Positions 1 through 5,906 of a DNA stretch of 6,339 nt are shown piece after piece; within the stretch, counting starts at the first letter, position 1, and the number at the start of each line of letters is the position of its first letter. Origin of the DNA: Bordetella parapertussis (GTDB lineage: Bacteria; Pseudomonadota; Gammaproteobacteria; Burkholderiales; SG8-39); NCBI GenBank assembly GCA_945906975.1, contig CAMDRY010000203.1, positions 1 through 6,339 of the forward strand, written 5' to 3'. The notes beneath the pieces are model-generated. The model searched no databases, had not been told where the DNA came from, and saw only the letters and a program-made list of their open reading frames with translations. The position numbers and the translations under genes were made by a program.

Positions 1-359
1 TGGAATTGAGTTCGGTGCTGCAGCAGAGTGCCGGCGGCAAGCTGCGCGCCCTGGCGGTTGGCAGCGAAAAGCGCAACGTATTTTTGCCTGATGTTCCTGC
101 TATGGCCGAGGTGCTCCCCGGCTTCGTCGCCCTGACCTGGTTCGGCATGGTAGCGCCGCCGTCGACGCCGGCTGCGATCGTCAACCGCGTTTCCGCCGCG
201 ACCGCCGAGGCGCTGCAGCAACCCGAAGTGGCGAAAAGACTGCGCGGCATGACGGTCGACGCCGTCGGCGGCAGCCCGGCGGAAATGGCGCAGTTCATGC
301 GCGAGGAGCGCCAGCGCTGGGGCGACGTCATCCGCGTCGCCGGGGTAAAACCGGAATAA
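1..359 (+). CDS. Bug/TctC-family tripartite tricarboxylate transporter substrate-binding protein, C-terminal part (5' end outside window)
   Basis: This is the last roughly 118 residues of a periplasmic solute-binding protein of the Bug/TctC family, which captures small carboxylates for tripartite tricarboxylate transporters. The reading frame is open through the left edge (partial codon at 1-2, first full codon at 3), and the residues V-E-L-S at the edge match the same segment of the two complete paralogues downstream, so the apparent TTG start at 6 is not real. Shared landmarks are GGKLRALAVGSEKR, LPDVP, a TWFGMVAPP segment, EALQQPEVAKRL, a PAEMAQFM motif and the terminal RWGDVIRVAG, all family signatures of the second lobe and C-terminal helix. 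The stop is TAA at 357-359. The next gene begins 35 bases later on the same strand, so co-transcription is likely. Family assignment is firm; the ligand is unknown. Confidence 0.93.
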   Translation, partial: ELSSVLQQSAGGKLRALAVGSEKRNVFLPDVPAMAEVLPGFVALTWFGMVAPPSTPAAIVNRVSAATAEALQQPEVAKRLRGMTVDAVGGSPAEMAQFMREERQRWGDVIRVAGVKPE

Positions 360-384
360 GGGCGGTCCATCGCCGAGGATTCGT

Positions 385-388
385 GGAG
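385..388 (+). promoter_or_regulatory. Ribosome binding site that fixes the start of the 395 gene
   Basis: GGAG lies 6 bases before the ATG at 395. It supports that start over the in-frame GTG at 383, which would add four residues and has only a weaker GAGG-like stretch before it. Confidence 0.6.
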
Positions 389-394
389 AAAAGC

Positions 395-1126
395 ATGAGC
401 TTCGAGAGTTGGCGTGGCGTCGTCGGCGATATCAAACCCACCATGCGCCCCGGCGCACTGGAGGAACTGATCCGCATGTTGCCCGAGGGCGTGGGCGTGA
501 TCCCGCTGTTTCTCGATATCCGGAATAGCAAGATCGACACCTTCAAGCAAGCGGTCTCTCAGTACGAGCCCTTGATCGCCAGGCTGGTGGAGGCAGAGGT
601 CGACGTGATCAACGCCGAGGGCGCGCCGCCGTTCATGGTCCTGGGACACGCGGGCGAAGCGAAGCTCCTTGCGCGTTGGGAGCGCGAATACAAGGTGCCG
701 ATCTTCACCTCCGGCACCAATCATGTACGCGCACTCAAGGCGCTAAGGGTCAAGCGATTTATCGGCGTCACCTACTTCACCGGCGAACTCAACAATCACT
801 TCGCGCGCTATTTCAAGCAAGCCGGGTTCGAGGTTCTCGGCATGGAGGGAATAGACGTTCCATTCAACAAAGTCGGCGGCCTCGCGTCGCAGGAGATCTA
901 CGCGCATATCAAAAAGGTGTTCCTCAAGCACCGGCGCGCCGAAGCGATTTACCTGCTCGGCTCCGGCTGGCGCGTGCTCGACATGATCGACCTGCTTGAG
1001 CAGGACCTGGGCGTGCCGGTGATCCACCCGGTGGTCACCCGCTGCTGGGAAATCCAGTTGCGCCTGTCGATCCGCGAACGCGTTCCCGGGTACGGGCGTT
1101 TGCTTGCCGAAATGCTTCCGGGTTGA
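395..1126 (+). CDS. Asp/Glu racemase-superfamily protein, arylmalonate decarboxylase/maleate isomerase-like, lacking the catalytic cysteines
   Basis: A 243-residue protein of the size and layout of the Asp/Glu/hydantoin racemase superfamily, in particular the arylmalonate decarboxylase (AMDase) and maleate cis-trans isomerase branch. No signal peptide is visible, so it should be cytoplasmic. Visible landmarks: a VDVINAEGAPPF segment (about residues 69-80) at the first active-site loop, GVTY with Tyr127 at the position of the AMDase active-site Tyr, LLGSGW (187-192) followed by an LDMIDLLEQDLGVPVIHP helix-strand at the second active-site loop, and the terminal PGYGRLL found in AMDase. The unusual point is that both loops lack cysteine: Gly189 aligns with the AMDase catalytic Cys188, and the first loop has Gly/Ala. 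The only Cys is Cys217, in the segment TRCWEIQLRL. It may be a non-enzymatic member or use different chemistry. The ATG is chosen by its GGAG site. It ends 4 bases before the next gene's start, suggesting translational coupling. The superfamily call is strong, the reaction unknown. Confidence 0.85.
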   Translation: MSFESWRGVVGDIKPTMRPGALEELIRMLPEGVGVIPLFLDIRNSKIDTFKQAVSQYEPLIARLVEAEVDVINAEGAPPFMVLGHAGEAKLLARWEREYKVPIFTSGTNHVRALKALRVKRFIGVTYFTGELNNHFARYFKQAGFEVLGMEGIDVPFNKVGGLASQEIYAHIKKVFLKHRRAEAIYLLGSGWRVLDMIDLLEQDLGVPVIHPVVTRCWEIQLRLSIRERVPGYGRLLAEMLPG

Positions 1127-1130
1127 ACTC

Positions 1131-2096
1131 ATGAAAAAAAACCTGTTCGGGGTGATGCTGCTCACCGCGGCGCTAGGCTTTGCCTCAATTGCCCGTGCCG
1201 ACGATTATCCCGGCAAGCCCATCAGGATTATTGTTCCCTACCCTCCCGGCGGATCGGTCGACGCCCTGGCGCGCGTCGTCGCCGACAAATTGCGTGAAAA
1301 GTGGAGTCAGTCGGTCATCGTCGAGAACCGCGCTGGCGCCGGCGGCAACATCGGCGCGGAGGTGGTGTGGCGGTCCGCGCCCGACGGGCACACGCTCCTG
1401 TTCGCGGCCCCGGGACCTTATGCCATCAATAAGAGCCTGTACGGCACACTCGCCTACGAACCAGAGACTTTCGCGCCGGTTGGCATCGTCACGGCAAGCC
1501 ACATCATCCTGATCGCCTATCCGAGGCCGGGTCTGGAAAGTCTGCAGCAATTGATCGCCTTCGCCAAGGCGAATCCCGGCAAGCTCAATTATGCCTCCAG
1601 CGGAAACGGCACCGCCTCGCATCTTGCGGCCGAGTTGTTCAAGGCGATGGGCGGTCTGAATATCGGCCATGTCCCCTACAAGGGCAGCGCACCCGCCATG
1701 GCCGATGTGCTGGCCGGACATGCGGATATGAGCTTTGTGGAACTCAGCACCGCGCTCCCCCAGGTGCGCGGGGGCAAGGTGCGCGCGCTGGGCGTCGGCA
1801 GTGATAAACGCAAGCCCGTGCTGCCCGATGTCCCCGCTGTCGCGGAAGCCCTGCCCGGATTCATTGCGTCCACCTGGTTCGGCATGGTCGCGGCGCCGAA
1901 AACACCGGCTGCGATTACCAACCAGCTTTCCGCCGCCGTCGCCGAGGCGCTGAAGCAGCCTGACGTTGCCAAGCGGCTGACCGAAATGAATGTCGACGCA
2001 ATCGGCAGTACGCCGGCGGAAATGGCGCAGTTCATGAAACAGGAGAGCGAACGCTGGGGCAATGTGATCCGGGTCACCGGCACCAAGGCGGATTAG
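1131..2096 (+). CDS. Bug/TctC-family tripartite tricarboxylate transporter substrate-binding protein
   Basis: A complete 321-residue periplasmic binding protein, normal length for the family. Residues 1-23 form a Sec signal peptide: basic MKKN start, hydrophobic core, cleavage after A-R-A before DDYPGKP. The first lobe has the diagnostic IIVPYPPGG followed by SVD (Asp44) around residues 33-44 and ENRAGAGGNIG at 65-75; then SAPDGHTLL, KSLYGTLAY, NYASSGNGT (153-161), HVPYKGSAPA (180-189), AGHADMSF (195-202), LPDVPAVAE and the C-terminal RWGNVIRVTG. It should bind a carboxylate in the periplasm and hand it to a TctAB-type membrane pair, but no tctA or tctB is in the window. The start at ATG 1131 gives a proper signal peptide and lies just after the stop of the upstream gene; an ATG at 1104 would put nine residues before the signal peptide and overlap that gene, so it is rejected. 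No strong Shine-Dalgarno is visible, which fits coupling. Confidence 0.95.
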   Translation: MKKNLFGVMLLTAALGFASIARADDYPGKPIRIIVPYPPGGSVDALARVVADKLREKWSQSVIVENRAGAGGNIGAEVVWRSAPDGHTLLFAAPGPYAINKSLYGTLAYEPETFAPVGIVTASHIILIAYPRPGLESLQQLIAFAKANPGKLNYASSGNGTASHLAAELFKAMGGLNIGHVPYKGSAPAMADVLAGHADMSFVELSTALPQVRGGKVRALGVGSDKRKPVLPDVPAVAEALPGFIASTWFGMVAAPKTPAAITNQLSAAVAEALKQPDVAKRLTEMNVDAIGSTPAEMAQFMKQESERWGNVIRVTGTKAD

Positions 2097-2120
2097 GCCG
2101 AATTAGTGATTGGCAAGCCC

Positions 2121-2126
2121 AAGGAG
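2121..2126 (+). promoter_or_regulatory. Strong ribosome binding site for the 2134 gene
   Basis: AAGGAG sits 7 bases before ATG 2134. It decides this start over the in-frame TTG at 2110, which would place eight arginine-rich residues ahead of the signal peptide. Confidence 0.75.
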
Positions 2127-2133
2127 ACGATCA

Positions 2134-3102
2134 ATGAAGAAATCATTTGCTGAACACCTGCTCGCCGCGTTGCTCGGCTGTGCTTTGACTGCCCACGCTC
2201 AGGACTATCCGAATCCGGGCAAACCCATCAAGGTGCTCGTGCCCTACGTGGCCGGCGGCACCACCGACCTGATGGCACGCACCGTCGCCGAAATACTGCG
2301 CGAGAAATGGGGGCAGACGGTGGTTGTCGAAAACCGCGCGGGCGCCGGCGGCAACATCGGCGCCGAGGTCGTATTCAGGTCCGCACCCGACGGCTACACG
2401 CTGCTGCTCTCGGCGCCCGGGCCGCTGGCCGTCAACAAGAGCCTTTACAACAAGCTCGCCTACGATTCGGATAGTTTTGTTCCGATTACCGTGGTCTCCA
2501 CCAGCCACAGCGTCCTGATCGTGCATCCCAGGCTTGCCGCGGAGAGCGTGCCGCAGCTGATTGCCTTTTCAAAAGCCAATCCCGACAAGCTCAACTATGC
2601 ATCGAGCGGCAGCGCCTCCACGCCGCAACTCGCCGCCGAATTGTTCAAGGCGCTGGCCGGGGTCAAGATCGCGCATGTGCCCTACAAGGGCAACGGTCCC
2701 GCCCTGACGGATCTGGTGGCCGGGCATGTCGATATGACGTTCGTGGAATTGAGCCTGGCGCTGCCGCTGATCCGCGCAGGCAAGGTGCGCGCGCTGGGCA
2801 TTGGCAGCGAAAAGCGCAAGCCGTTCCTGCCCGATGTCCCCACCGTGTCGGAAACACTGCCGGGATACATCTCGGTGACCTGGTTCGGCCTGGTGGCGCC
2901 GCCGAAAACGCCGCCTGCGATCGCGAACCACCTGTCGGGGATCATTTCCGAAGCATTGAAGCAGCCTGAGATCGCGAAGCGCTTCGCGGCGATCAACCTC
3001 GAAGCGGGCGGCGGCACCCCGGCGGAAATGACGACGTTCATGAAACAGGAAAGCGAGCGCTGGGGCAACGTGATCCGCGCTACCGGCATGACGGTCGAAT
3101 AG
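2134..3102 (+). CDS. Bug/TctC-family tripartite tricarboxylate transporter substrate-binding protein, tandem paralogue
   Basis: A complete 322-residue paralogue of the preceding gene, separated from it by 37 bases. The signal peptide is residues 1-22 (MKKS start, short hydrophobic stretch, cleavage after A-H-A before QDYPNPGKP). An LLGC at 13-16 resembles a lipobox but lies too early in the hydrophobic core, so a soluble periplasmic product is more likely. Family landmarks: VLVPYVAGG followed by TTD (Asp45), ENRAGAGGNIG at 66-76, SAPDGYTLL, KSLYNKLAY, NYASSGSAS, HVPYKGNGPA, AGHVDMTF, GKVRALGIGSEKRK, LPDVP, TWFGLVAPPKTP and the terminal ERWGNVIRATG. Differences from the neighbour cluster in the ligand-facing PY..GG and SSG loops (YVAGGTTD versus YPPGGSVD; SGSAS versus SGNGT), so the pair probably bind related but different ligands. 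This is inferred from the sequence only. Confidence 0.95.
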   Translation: MKKSFAEHLLAALLGCALTAHAQDYPNPGKPIKVLVPYVAGGTTDLMARTVAEILREKWGQTVVVENRAGAGGNIGAEVVFRSAPDGYTLLLSAPGPLAVNKSLYNKLAYDSDSFVPITVVSTSHSVLIVHPRLAAESVPQLIAFSKANPDKLNYASSGSASTPQLAAELFKALAGVKIAHVPYKGNGPALTDLVAGHVDMTFVELSLALPLIRAGKVRALGIGSEKRKPFLPDVPTVSETLPGYISVTWFGLVAPPKTPPAIANHLSGIISEALKQPEIAKRFAAINLEAGGGTPAEMTTFMKQESERWGNVIRATGMTVE

Positions 3103-3182
3103 GAATTGACCGCTCGGCATAAATCTCGCCGAACTGCTTTTAACCGGTGGCGATAGATTTACCTGCCGCCGGTTTCACATTT

Positions 3183-3186
3183 GGAG
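3183..3186 (+). promoter_or_regulatory. Ribosome binding site that fixes the start of the 3192 gene
   Basis: GGAG lies 5 bases before ATG 3192. The in-frame GTG at 3147 would add 15 residues that do not look like the family N-terminus and has no comparable site. Confidence 0.6.
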
Positions 3187-3191
3187 ATGCA

Positions 3192-3953
3192 ATGGGACTG
3201 ATCGAAAATTCCAGCGACCTTGAAAACACGGACCGGATGTACGGCTATCGCGCCCGAATCGGCTATACCTCACCATTTTCCGCGACCGAGGTTTTTCCGT
3301 ACGAGTTCTATCTCATCGCGCCCGAAGGCGTGAGCCTGGTGATCTCCACGCTCGACGTCATGGAAAGAAACAAGGGCGAGATCGATCGCAGCTACGAGAT
3401 GAGCCTGAAGGCCGCCAAGGCCCTGGCACGGGTGCAGGTCGATCTCATTGTCTTGGGCGGGGTACCGATCAATCTTTCGCGCGGCGGCAACACCGATGAC
3501 CTGATACGGGAAGTGGAGCACGACACCGGCGTGCCGGTGGCCACCAGCATCACCGCGCAGATCGAAGCGCTGCGCTCACTGGGCGCGCGCCGCGTCGCGG
3601 TCGGACATCCCTACACCCCGGATCAGGACAAGATGTTCGCCGGCTACGCTGAAAAATACGGCTTCGAAAAATCGAGCGTTAAAGGCGCCGGCTCCACCGG
3701 CCCGCAACTCGGCCGCATGCCGCGCAATGCGGCTTTTGCATTGTGCCGCGCGCTGCTCGAAGCCGACCCCAAGGCCGACGCCATCTGGCTGCCCTGCCCG
3801 CACTGGGCCGTGGCGGCGGCGATCGAACCGCTTGAGAAAGAACTGGGGGTCAACATCGTGACAGCGCTTCAGGCAATCACCTGGCACGCTCTGCGGCGCT
3901 GCAAGGTCAGCGACAAGATCGAAGGGTACGGGCGGCTACTGCGGGATTTCTAG
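3192..3953 (+). CDS. Arylmalonate decarboxylase-like Asp/Glu racemase-superfamily enzyme (single catalytic Cys)
   Basis: A 253-residue cytoplasmic protein, slightly longer than AMDase (about 240). It follows the AMDase pattern throughout: an N-terminal RIGYTSPF segment and APEGVSL, a first active-site loop VLGGVPINLSRG (about residues 87-98) with Gly/Val where two-Cys racemases carry the first Cys, a LRSLGARRVAVGHPY stretch with Tyr141 at the position of the AMDase active-site Tyr, then DAIWLPCPHW with Cys202 at the position of AMDase Cys188, a ELGVNIV strand, and the terminal GYGRLL. The one-Cys arrangement points to AMDase-type decarboxylation or a maleate-isomerase-like reaction rather than two-base racemisation; the substrate is unknown. 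It lies 89 bases after the second complete binding protein on the same strand, and ATG 3192 is supported by a GGAG site. It is only distantly similar to the 395 gene, so the two are not a recent duplication. The gene stops just before IS21-derived sequence. Confidence 0.88.
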   Translation: MGLIENSSDLENTDRMYGYRARIGYTSPFSATEVFPYEFYLIAPEGVSLVISTLDVMERNKGEIDRSYEMSLKAAKALARVQVDLIVLGGVPINLSRGGNTDDLIREVEHDTGVPVATSITAQIEALRSLGARRVAVGHPYTPDQDKMFAGYAEKYGFEKSSVKGAGSTGPQLGRMPRNAAFALCRALLEADPKADAIWLPCPHWAVAAAIEPLEKELGVNIVTALQAITWHALRRCKVSDKIEGYGRLLRDF

Positions 3954-3994
3954 AAGATGGATCGATGACCCGGGAAACTATATCAGTATCGATA

Positions 3995-4056
3995 CTCAAA
4001 TCCCCGGTGGCCACCTCAAATTCCTCCACCCGTGGCCGGGTCAAACTCCCCCACCC
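3995..4056. repeat. IS21-type terminal multiple repeats
   Basis: Three related units begin with TCAAA at 3996, 4016 and 4041: TCAAATCCCC, TCAAATTCCTCCACC and TCAAACTCCCCCACC, spaced 20 and 25 bases apart. GTGGCC follows or joins the units (4008-4013 and 4032-4037). IS21-family elements carry such multiple short repeats at their ends as transposase binding sites. Two perfect palindromes lie here: AGTATCGATACT at 3985-3996 and GGTGGCCACC at 4006-4015. Confidence 0.6.
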
Positions 4057-4220
4057 CTGGCAGCGGGACGGGGGGACTTTATGCGGTCGAATCGCGCTTG
4101 GCAATCTGAATCGGTAGCGGTGTAGCAGCCGCGACGAATCCGGTATGAGAGTTGTCCACGGCTGGTCTGTCCGGTCGCTTGCGACTAACCGGGACCGGCC
4201 GGCGGTGGGCAACTCGGTGT

Positions 4221-4307
4221 TCATTTACCCTCGGTGGCCTTCGCGTTTTGTCGTGCAGCGGCCTCCTTTAACCGCCAGCTCTTGCCCTCGAATTTGAGCA
4301 GATGGCC
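4221..4307 (-). pseudogene. istB: istB (IS21-family helper ATPase), C-terminal 28-codon remnant
   Basis: Read on the minus strand in one frame from 4307 to the TGA at 4221, the codons give GHLLKFEGKSWRLKEAAAR followed by a short basic and polar tail. This resembles the extreme C-terminus of IstB-type ATPases, which ends in a His-hydrophobic stretch, then G-x-S-[YW]-R-[LF]-[KR] and a basic tail. IstB is the AAA+ ATPase that helps the IS21 transposase (IstA) choose and capture target DNA. In the same frame an in-frame TGA lies directly upstream (4310-4308), and no IstB-like sequence continues to the right, so all the ATPase motifs are lost and the fragment cannot be functional. Recognition is by motif only; the short length limits certainty, but the adjacent IS21-like end supports it. 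Confidence 0.66.
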
Positions 4308-4357
4308 TCATCGTGGGTGAGTGTCTCGACGGATTTTGGGGTGGGCTGTTTTGCCAT
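4304..4357 (-). pseudogene. DNA methyltransferase of the type III-like R-M operon, first 18 codons only
   Basis: An ATG at 4357-4355, two bases after the stop of the Bro-N gene, starts MAKQPTPKSVETLTHDEA and then loses family resemblance. A Met-Ala-Lys, Lys/Pro-rich start followed by S-[VI]-E-[TS]-[LF]-THDEA is, as I recall it, the N-terminus of the adenine-specific methyltransferases paired with large type III-like nucleases, where about 900 further residues would follow. Here the frame runs into istB sequence and stops at TAA 4270-4268, leaving a 29-codon chimeric ORF. The methyltransferase catalytic motifs are all gone. The tight spacing shows it was the third gene of the operon. The call rests on a short motif plus gene order, so it is moderately sure. 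Confidence 0.58.
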
Positions 4358-4359
4358 CG

Positions 4360-5205
4360 CTATTTTTCTTTCTTCAATCGTTTGCGCACCACCGTTTCGG
4401 TGAGTTGCTTGTAATTGCTTTTGTCAGCAACGCGTTTGCCAGATTTTTTCTCGAGGTCACGCCGCGCCCGCCCGGCCACGGCGCCACCACCCCGTGCCGC
4501 TGAGCGATTTTCAACATAACCCTGCGCGTCTTTATTGCGGGCGATCTCGGTAGTGGAGGCTTCGCCCAGCATGGTGAAGATCAACTCCAGATCGTTCATA
4601 TGGTCGCGAAGGTTGTCCGCCGGGCTGGCGAGGCTTTTGTAGGTCTTGTATTCGGTGGGGGTCATGCCGAAGGTGGCGCGGCTAATTTCAGCGGTGAGGA
4701 TGGCATATTCACGCTGCTCCTTGACGCCGCGTTTCTTCCATTCGTGGGTGAGCTCATCTCGAATGGCGATGCCGCGCACCCGTTTTTCGATCCATTCGTC
4801 GCTGTAGCCTTTGGCCTGGTAGAGCTCGCGCATCCGCGCGGCAGTGAGTTCCGGGTTTTCGATTTCTTCCAACCGCTCGTAACCCACCTTGGCTAGCCAA
4901 CGTTTGAAGGGTTCAGCCTTGGGGGACGGGATAGACTGGATGATGCGAAACAAGCCTTCGGCATTGGCGCATTGGGTCTGTCTGCGCTTGCCATCGGCTG
5001 CCAACAATTCAAGGGGGGGACAAAGTGTCCCCCAGTTGGCGTTGAGCTCCGACTCACGCTTGCGCATCTTCTTGATGTAGCCACGAACATCAGTGGAATC
5101 CGTCAGCGCCTGCACGACATCGGCCACCGAGAAGTACCACTTGCTGTCCACTTCGTTCCAGACGGAGCGAATGCCAGTGGACTCGAATAGTTTGATATTG
5201 CTCAT
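4360..5205 (-). CDS. Bro-N domain (BRO family) protein embedded in an R-M operon
   Basis: A complete 281-residue protein. The first 100 or so residues match the Bro-N fold found in phage antirepressors and baculovirus BRO proteins: IKLFESTGIRSVWNEVDSKW, then FSVADVVQALTDSTDVRGYI (about 25-44), the KKMRKR basic patch and a GLFRIIQSIPSPKAEPFKRW segment. A charged helical middle follows (YERLEEIENPEL, a DELTHEWKKRG stretch, EYAILTAEISRATFGMTPTEY, then DHMNDLELIFTMLGE), ending in a Gly/Ala/Arg linker (GGGAVAGRARR) and a strongly basic tail. Bro-N domains bind DNA, so a regulatory or DNA-associated role is plausible; none is demonstrated. The ATG at 5205 overlaps the TGA of the upstream nuclease gene (ATGA, 5202-5205), and a GGGAG at 5213-5217 lies 7 bases before it. 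It is the only intact gene of this operon and has no visible promoter of its own. It is well conserved and not obviously decaying. Confidence 0.86.
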   Translation of the reverse strand: MSNIKLFESTGIRSVWNEVDSKWYFSVADVVQALTDSTDVRGYIKKMRKRESELNANWGTLCPPLELLAADGKRRQTQCANAEGLFRIIQSIPSPKAEPFKRWLAKVGYERLEEIENPELTAARMRELYQAKGYSDEWIEKRVRGIAIRDELTHEWKKRGVKEQREYAILTAEISRATFGMTPTEYKTYKSLASPADNLRDHMNDLELIFTMLGEASTTEIARNKDAQGYVENRSAARGGGAVAGRARRDLEKKSGKRVADKSNYKQLTETVVRKRLKKEK

Positions 5206-5906
5206 GCGGGCACTCCCTGTGCCAAGCCATTGATCATCTTGTCAAACTCGCCCTCGACCTTGGTCTTGAAATCGGCTTCGATCTGATAGACCTCGGTGAA
5301 TTCGGCAAACGCCCAGCGGCCATAGCTGCCAAGGTAGTTCACGCCGGGCACCCAGTAGGTGCCCATGGTGGACTTCTTTTCCACCGCGTCTTCGCCCCGG
5401 TAGCCTTTGATCTCCACGATCAGGTGCAGCGGATCTTCTGGCCCGTGACCGTCGTCCACCAGAACGATGAAGTCGAGCAGATACTTGCGCGTTTCGGATC
5501 CATAGCGATAGGGCACTTCCAAGCCGAGATTGTGGTTTTTCACACAAGCGCGCACCTTGGAGTGCGACTCTGCGACGCGGCAAAGCTCGCCTTCCCAATC
5601 GCTGTCGAGAATCACCCAGTTCAGGTGGCAATCCTTGGAACTGGTTTCCCAACGGTCGGTTTTGGATGTGTTGAACCGGACACTGATGGTGGAGCCGGTC
5701 GGGTTATAGGCATCCAGCAAGGCCTTGATCGGTCGCTCACCCAGAAACTTTCGGGTGATTGCCGCCGTAATTTTGTTGCAGGCCATGTCGGCCAGTTCCA
5801 GGTACATCAGCTGGGCTGGGTAAGTGACACCCTTGCAGACCAGGTATGTTCCTCGCCAGTGTGTTTTGCCATTGTGATGACCATTTTTAGTATGTTTCGA
5901 CAGCAT
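5202..5906 (-). pseudogene. Type III-like (BPTD_3080-type) restriction endonuclease, C-terminal nuclease part only
   Basis: The frame encodes the C-terminal quarter of a large restriction endonuclease of the kind with N-terminal DEAD/SNF2-type helicase and C-terminal PD-(D/E)XK nuclease. Numbered from the ATG at 5906, the nuclease core is visible: KYLLDFIVLVDDGHG with Asp145, then LIVEIKGYRGEDA with Glu165-x-Lys167, followed by STMGTYWVPGVNYLG and GRWAFAEFTEVYQIE. Upstream, CKGVTYPAQLMYLELADMAC and NPTGST are also family-like. Family resemblance fades before about 5846, and nothing upstream in any minus frame continues into a helicase, so some 700 or more N-terminal residues are missing. The start codon is therefore artificial (ATG 5906 or TTG 5936, neither with a convincing ribosome site). 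The usual P before the nuclease Asp is Leu here. Without the helicase, ATP-dependent restriction should be lost; the fragment itself has no internal stop. Confidence 0.8.
5213..5217 (-). promoter_or_regulatory. Ribosome binding site of the Bro-N gene
   Basis: GGGAG on the minus strand, 7 bases before the ATG at 5205 and inside the end of the nuclease gene. It suggests the Bro-N gene is translated by coupling plus its own site. Confidence 0.55.

Larger units (their letters stand above)
3985..4307 (-). mobile_element. IS21-family remnant: one element end plus the 3' tip of istB
   Basis: On the minus strand this holds the last 28 codons of an istB-like gene, about 150 bases of noncoding sequence, then closely spaced repeats of the kind found at IS21-family ends. 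The rest of the element (istA and most of istB) is absent: at 4304-4307 the sequence switches to a different gene. The outer limit is uncertain, because no second end or target duplication is available; it probably lies between 3960 and 3996. The element end lies within about 50 bases of the stop of the 3192 gene. A plus- or minus-strand gene across 3954-4220 is not supported. Confidence 0.68.

Noticed and set aside
743..1165. Long minus-strand open frames antisense to the racemase-fold and binding-protein genes
   Set aside because: They are typical antisense shadows of high-GC genes, with unlikely composition and no motifs, while the plus-strand genes have clear family signatures.
2172..2183. 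Lipobox-like LLGC in the signal peptide of the 2134 gene
   Set aside because: It falls at residues 13-16, within the hydrophobic core, and a better signal peptidase I site A-H-A follows at 20-22, as in its paralogue.
3106..3143. Possible promoter (TTGACC at 3106) and weak hairpin TCGGC/GCCGA (3114-3132) before the 3192 gene
   Set aside because: No -10 element at a usable spacing from TTGACC, and the hairpin has only five pairs with a nine-base loop and a short T-run some bases later, so neither a promoter nor a terminator is supported.
4147..4201. Hairpin-like GGTCGC-TT-GCGAC with flanking CCGG pairs in the IS21 noncoding part
   Set aside because: The stem is bulged and has no T-run; nothing marks it as a terminator or small RNA.
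3907..4224. Open minus-strand frame of 105 codons overlapping the end of the AMDase-like gene
   Set aside because: It runs through IS21-end repeats and into the 3' end of a well-supported plus-strand gene, has no ribosome site, and gives a Pro/Ser/Arg-rich protein without motifs.
5874..5886. ATGGCAAAACA on the minus strand near 5876-5866, the same as at the methyltransferase start
   Set aside because: The match is 11 bases only and the following codons differ, so it is most likely chance and not a duplicated gene start.
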